Below, in pieces: positions 58,608 through 64,000 of a DNA stretch of 64,000 nucleotides; position 1 is the stretch's first letter, and the number at the start of each line of letters is the position of its first letter. The position numbers were made by a program, and so were the translations under genes. The notes beneath the pieces were generated by a model, which ran no database searches, was not told where the DNA came from, and saw only the letters and a list, made by a program, of their open reading frames with translations. The stretch spans positions 7,812,001 through 7,876,000 of the forward strand of contig CM046304.1 in NCBI GenBank assembly GCA_025267735.1. Direction: 5' to 3'. This DNA is from Mactra quadrangularis (taxonomy: Eukaryota; Mollusca; Bivalvia; Venerida; Mactridae).

Positions 58608-60145
58608 AGATCAAAGTGCTGAAAAGCACTGAACAAGACAGCGTTGTTTGCTGTGAAACTTCATTGGAATTCATTGGCCTTGGATGTAGAGACATGTGGT
58701 CATTATCATTAAGGTATAGATCAGGTTGTATGACTATTTTGAGCTAAAAAAATAAAAAGGCCTAGCATAATTGTACATGGACATTTGTGCAGAAAGATTT
58801 TTTTTGAAGACTGCTTGTCGAAGTGTAAGCATATTTTGCCATAACACTATACGTGGTAAGTGATTCAACAGTTGTATTGATATACTTTAGGATTTTTTGT
58901 TTGTATTCCAAGTTTTATAGCTTAAAAGTCTTTTGACAAACAGTGGTCATTTTTATAAATGAAACCATCAACAATTGTTTACTAAGACTGCATTAATTAA
59001 ATTAAAACATTTTTCTATAACACAACAAAATGAGGTAGAAAACAACATGATTTGTTGAATTTAACAATCAAAGCGCTGAAGGCACTGAATTTGTTCGGGT
59101 TTAAAAAGTAAAATGAGATTTCCGGCTCCAACAACGTTAGTACATAAAGAACAGTTCTGTGATAGGTAGAACAGCATTGCTACGGTTCATAACACTTCAA
59201 ACAATCGACCTATAAATACATCAGATAAACCGGTCAGGCAGGCGAACACACTTTTGATGTGTGTTCAATCACAACAAGTAAAGGGGTCATTCTTAGAACA
59301 ATGCAATTTTAACCGCTTTTAAGTCATCATTTATGCACATTTATTCTACTGCAGCTGTATGTAAAATAGATAAGTCCACTATTCAGACATCATTCAAAAT
59401 CATTTACTACGATCTTTAAACTATTCCTACAGAACCATTCTATTACATAAGCTGATGTAACATCTCTGCTGAAAACTGGCACTACCGACAGGTCGTAACT
59501 GAATAGTTCATACCATTCTATTACATAATGCGACGTAAAGATCTCTACTGAGACGCTTAACTCATAAGCTATTGTACATACGCTTCAGTGAAGACCGATT
59601 AACAAGTGTATTTCAGGAATTATTGCGCCTGTCATAGCAGACGATCATTTTGAATTGCTCTATACTTATATACTGAGGGACTACTTCTGGATTTTGCACA
59701 CTTTCAAAATCGAAGAGGGTCTGAAATACGGTATATGTATTTGTTCAGGACTGACGTCCCGAACAAATAATCAAAGTACTGAAAGTACTATCGGAAGGAA
59801 TTTTTGAAGGATTTTATCATTTTAGAGTTCAGAGATACTATTTCGATATCACTCATTCATTACCTTCTTATCATTCATAGTCAACTAAACCTTTAGGTAG
59901 GCCTATATATACTAAGCAAAAGTTATAACGCAAATAGGTACAAAAACGTAAATATTTTCAAAAATTTTAATGAAAATGACGTGAAAATCAACATGATAAT
60001 AAAACAATCATTTGTCATGAGTATTCAATAGTAAAACAATATGTGAAGATTTTTGGAAAGAAAATATTCACAAAATCAAAAGTCCAGTAGGAGAAAAAAA
60101 GTTAACAAGATTTGATAATGAGTGTGTGTCTAATTTGAATTCACG
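58608..60145. other. Non-coding with interspersed-repeat pieces
   Basis: ATCAAAGNNCTGAAAGNNCTG-like motifs at 58610, 59067 and 59770; the last begins a piece of about 120 bp shared with 55812-55910. No gene seen. Confidence 0.45.
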
Positions 60146-60149
60146 TCTG

Positions 60150-60279
60150 CTAAAATCCTGAGTCTTTAAGACCCATTAGGACGTCGTGAAAACGTAGTGG
60201 GATGCTTGACCATTCCTCATGTAAAGCAATGTTTAATTCCTGTATCGTCACATACTGTTCAAGACGTTGACGTATGCGT
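60150..60279 (-). pseudogene. Tc1-like transposase, C-terminal end (downstream half)
   Basis: The minus frame after the insertion point reads RQRLEQYVTIQELNIALHEE, then WSSIPLRFHDVLMGLKDSGF and a TAG at 60152-60150. This is the end of a Tc1/mariner transposase (L..AL.EEW..IP...). It continues directly from the fragment at 63919-64000 once the 3.6-kb foldback and one ATGCGT are removed. Confidence 0.8.
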
Positions 60280-63200
60280 TGTAGCAACGCGTTATGTAAT
60301 AAAAGTGCAAAATGTAATAAAATTTAAAATCTATATAAAAGTTTATATAACACAGTAAAACACTATCAGTATATGTATTATTGCTTTTTTAGTCAATGTT
60401 AATCATTAATTGACACATTTTAAGGTAGTCCAGCCAATTTCAACATTTTTTTACATTTTGACATTTTATTACATTTCGGGTTGACTAAGTCGACACGTTA
60501 TGTAATAAATCAAAATGTAATAAATGTTAGTTGGGTAAGTGTTCCAAAGATTTTGACAATGTACCTGAATGAAAGTTTTAATACCGAAATAACCTTGTAA
60601 ACTAAGAAAAGGGTTTGCCGTGTTCATACTTAGTCGTCTGCACTCGATGTTGCAAAATGAAATAAAATAAATAACATTTTGAAAATTAGCAACAATCCTC
60701 AATTACTTTGAAATATTTTCAAAATACATTTACGGTCGACATATGTCGCTTTTAAGGTAAGTCTTAACTCATATTAATGTTATAACTCATAGTAAGGTAT
60801 TCCACTTGCATTTAACAAATTATTACATTTTGAACATTTTATCCCATTTCGAGTTGACTAAGTTGACACGTAATGTAATAAGACAAAATGTACCCTAACA
60901 ATCCGCAATTACTTTGATTTTTTTTAAAATGCATATATTATCGACATTTGTTGCTTTTAAGGCATGTCTTAACTGATATAACATTTTAATTCTTGTTAAG
61001 GTATTCCTCCTGTATTTAACAAGTTATTACATTTTGAACATTGTATTACACTTCGCGTTGGCTAAGTTGACACGTTATGTAATAGGTCAAAATGTAATAA
61101 AATGTAAGTTGGGTTATAATTCGAACTGGTTTGACAATTTTGAGCCCGAATGAATGTTTTAATACCGAAATAACCTTTTGCACTAAGAAAAGGTTTGCAA
61201 TGTTCATACTTAGTCTTTTGCACTAGATGTGCAAAATGTAATTAAATTTTGAAATTAAGAAATAATCCTCAATTACTTTGAATTTTTTTGAAAATATATA
61301 TACATGTATTATCGACATTTGTCGCTTTTAAGGCATGTCTTAACTCAAATAAGTTTATTAATTCTTGTTAAGGTATTCCTCCTGCATTTAACAAGTTATT
61401 ACATTTTGAACATTTTATTACATTTCGCGTTGACTAAGTTGACACGTTATGTAATAAGTCAAAATGTTATAAAATATTAGTTGGGTTAGGGTTTCAAAGA
61501 TTTTGACAATTTTGAGCCCGAATGAATGTTTCAATACCGAAATGACCTATTGCACAGAGAAAAAGGTTTGCCATGCTGATACTTAGTCGTATTCCAGCCT
61601 TTTTCAGCATTTATTACATTTTGAACATTTTATTACATTTCGGGTTGACTAAGTCGACACGTTATGTAATAAATCAAAATGTAATAAAATGTTAGTTGGG
61701 TTAGTGTTCCAAAGATTTTGACAATGTGCCTGAATGAAAGTTTTAATACCGAAATAACATTTTGCACTGAGGAAAGGGTTTTCCTTTTTCATACTTAGTC
61801 GTTTGCACTAGATGTTGCAAAATTTAATACGATTTTAGAAATAAAGAAACAATTCTTAATTACTTTGAAATATTTTCAAAGTAAATATCTTACAGACATG
61901 TGTCGCTCTTAAGGTAGGTCTTTACTCATATAAAATTATTAACTATTGTTAAGGTATTCCATTTGCAATTACAATTTGAACATTTTATTACATTTCGCGT
62001 TGACTAAGTTGACACGTTATGTAATAAGTCAAAATGTAATAAATTGTTAGTTGGGTTAGAATTCGAACAAGTTTGACAATTTTGACCCCGAATGATGGTT
62101 TCGATACCGAATTAACATTTAGTAGGGGTGTAACAATACGGTAAAACCCGTATTGCAATATATTGCAATATTTGAAACCCATACCGCAATATATTGCAAT
62201 ACGTTTCGTTTTTTTGCGTAGACAATCGAAGCAGTAATTAAACACATTTAATGTCCTAATTAGATCAGCATCACATATATATGTGCATTTAAATAAGTTA
62301 AAATGAGTTGTTTTAAAATGTATTATATGTAAGACAATACATAGCTTGAAACAGACTTTCGAAGATAATTACCATTTTTGACAAAATGTTTAACTTACAA
62401 ATGTCTAATGCAATAATTTCAAGTTTACAACAAATTCATTTTCTTAAACCTTAAAATTTCAGAGTCTGATAAAAACAAACAGCATGGCAAATAACTGCTT
62501 ACAAAAACCGGTTCAAGGAAAATCGAACCGATTAAAAACCGTCAGAATTCGTATTGCAATATTAACCGGTATATCGGTTAACCGTTACACCCTTAACATT
62601 TAGCACTGAGAAAAAGGTTTGCTATGCTCATACTTAGTCGCTTCACTAGGTTTAACAAAATGTAATACAATTTTAGAAATTAAGAAACAATCTTCATTTA
62701 CTTTGAAATATTTTTAATTCATTTACTTTGAAATATTTTTAAATTTTTAATTTATTGTCGACATTTGTCGCTTTTAAGGTAGGTCTTAACTTATATTAAG
62801 GTTATAACTCGTGTTAAGGTATTCCTCCAGTATTTAACAAATTATTACATTTTGAACATTTTATTACATTTCGCGTTGACTGAGTCGACACGTTATGTAA
62901 TAAGTCAAAATGTAATAAAATGTAAGTTGGGTTAGAATTCGAACTAGTTTGACAATTTTGACCCCGAATTAAAGTTTCAATACCGAATAAACATTTAGCA
63001 CTTAGAAAAAGGTTTGCCATGCTCATACTAAGTCGCTTCATTAGATTTTACAAAATGTAATAAAATTTTGAAATACGGAAAAAATCCTCAATTACTTTGA
63101 AAATATTTAAAAGTAATTAAGAATTGTTTCTTTCTTTCTAAAATCTTATAACATTTTGCAACATCTAGTGCACACGACTAAGTATGATCATTGCAAACCT

Positions 63201-63912
63201 TTTTCTCAGTGCAAAATATTATTTCGGTATTAAAACTTTCATTCGGGCTCAAAATTGTCAAACTAGTTCGAATTCTAACCCAACTTACATTTTATTACAT
63301 TTTGACTTATTACATAACGTGTCGACATAGTCAACGCGAAATGTAATAAAATGTTCAAAATGTAATAATCTGTTAAATACAGGAGGAATACCTTAACAAG
63401 AATTAAAATGTTATATCAGTTAAGACATATTTGTACCTTTAAATCGACAAATGTCGACAATATATGTATTTTGAACATATTTCAAAGTAATTTAGGATTG
63501 TTTCTTAATTTCAAAATTTTATTAATTTTATTGCATTTTGCAACATCTAGTGCAAACGACTAAGTATGAAAAGGGAATACCTTTTTCTCAGTGCAAAATG
63601 TTATTTCGGTATTAAAACTTTCATTCAGGCACATAGTCAAAATCTTTGAAACACTAACCCAACTAACATTTATTACATTTTGATTTATTACATAACGTGT
63701 CGACTTAGTCAACCCGAAATGTAATAAAATGTCAAAATGTAAAAAATGTTGAAATTGGCTGGACTACCTTAAAATGTGTCAATTAATGATTAACATTGAC
63801 TAAAAAAACAATAATATATATACTGATAGTGTTTTACTGTGTTATATAAACTTTTATATAGATTTTAAATTTTATTACATTTTGAACTTTTATTACATAA
63901 CGCGTTGCTACA
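60280..63912. mobile_element. 3.6-kb giant foldback with internal repeats, 6-bp TSD
   Basis: Ends TGTAGCAACGCGTTATGTAA and the exact complement TTACATAACGCGTTGCTACA are flanked by ATGCGT (60274-60279 and 63913-63918). The inside is a run of imperfect direct units of about 370 bp (shorter ones 200-215), each with TTATTACATTTTGAACATTT, GTTGACTAAGTCGACACGTT, ATGTAATAAGTCAAAATGTA and GTTAGTTGGGTT blocks near 60481, 60860, 61060, 61434, 61648, 62004 and 62880. After about 63120 the same units run inverted (63313 and 63690). No coding capacity. Confidence 0.93.
62123..62595. mobile_element. 473-bp hAT-like MITE inside the giant foldback
   Basis: TIR TAGGGGTGTAAC and its near complement GTTACACCCTTA are flanked by ACATTTAG duplications (62115-62122 and 62596-62603). 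Subterminal TATTGCAATA and AACCGG motifs. The empty site is visible in the sister unit at 62990. The 8-bp TSD fits hAT. A right-end fragment of the family lies at 3926-4000. Confidence 0.92.
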
Positions 63913-63918
63913 ATGCGT

Positions 63919-64000
63919 CTGTCAAACACGTCCCAAACACGTTCTATTGGATTTTTGTCTACTGAAAATGACGACAAATCTAAAACCTTAATGTAACAAG
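63919..64000 (-). pseudogene. Tc1-like transposase (upstream half, runs off the window)
   Basis: The minus frame reads VLDLSSFSVDKNPIERVWDV then FDRR. The NPIE-x-VWD box carries the third catalytic acidic residue of Tc1-like DDE transposases. In intact relatives a PDLNPIE run is usual; here VDKNPIE. The rest of the gene lies beyond 64000. Split from its C-terminus by the foldback at 60280-63912. Confidence 0.8.

Noticed and set aside
60469..63041. Minus-strand frames within the giant foldback
   Set aside because: Share the same residues because they read the same repeated unit; interrupted in every other unit.

Overview
The window is AT-rich, intron-bearing nuclear DNA of an animal, most likely a bivalve mollusc. 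The evidence is a spliced C1q-domain gene (a family strongly expanded in bivalves), six copies of a tRNA-derived SINE that resembles molluscan SINEs of the RUDI type, an I/Nimb-like LINE with RNase H, and many foldback or MITE-like elements. No prokaryotic gene, rRNA, functional tRNA gene or CRISPR array is visible. The species assignment is inference.

Only two host genes can be supported. The first is a complete four-exon gene on the minus strand (47616-52552). It encodes a predicted 257-residue secreted protein with a signal peptide, a coiled coil and a C-terminal C1q domain. All three introns are in consistent phase, and a TATA box lies at a sensible distance upstream. The second is the 3' end of an unrecognised plus-strand gene (exons 24849-24937 and 26154-26257). 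Both of its visible splice acceptors sit at the end of tandem arrays in which the acceptor and exon start are repeated 5 and 6 times.

The rest is mobile and repetitive DNA. 1-3283: decayed I/Nimb-like LINE with an internal RT duplication. 3790-6180: satellite of about 95 bp built round a 20-bp palindrome. 6190-7832: foldback element. 9338-12747: element with TIRs of about 650 bp and TTAA ends. 17127-18124: TA-flanked element with a broken PHD-type finger. 26964-29812: long palindrome with a MITE in one arm. 30198-33521: three MITEs. 36065-36545: foldback of nested hairpins with a 6-bp TSD. 40030-43560: dead APE-type LINE carrying a SINE and a hAT-like insertion. 44118-46755: SINE, Harbinger-type transposase fragment and LINE 3' end. 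53552-55668: (TGCC)n and a 44-bp minisatellite. 56394-57515: 69-bp array. 57585-58607: A/T foldback. 60280-63912: 3.6-kb foldback splitting a Tc1-like transposase, itself hit by a 473-bp MITE.

The repeats interlock. The LINE at the left end and the SINEs share a 3' tail, suggesting that the LINE machinery mobilises the SINEs. Nested insertions give relative ages: LINE before SINE or hAT, and Tc1 before foldback before MITE. Coordinates of repeats were read by eye and edges may be off by a few bases.
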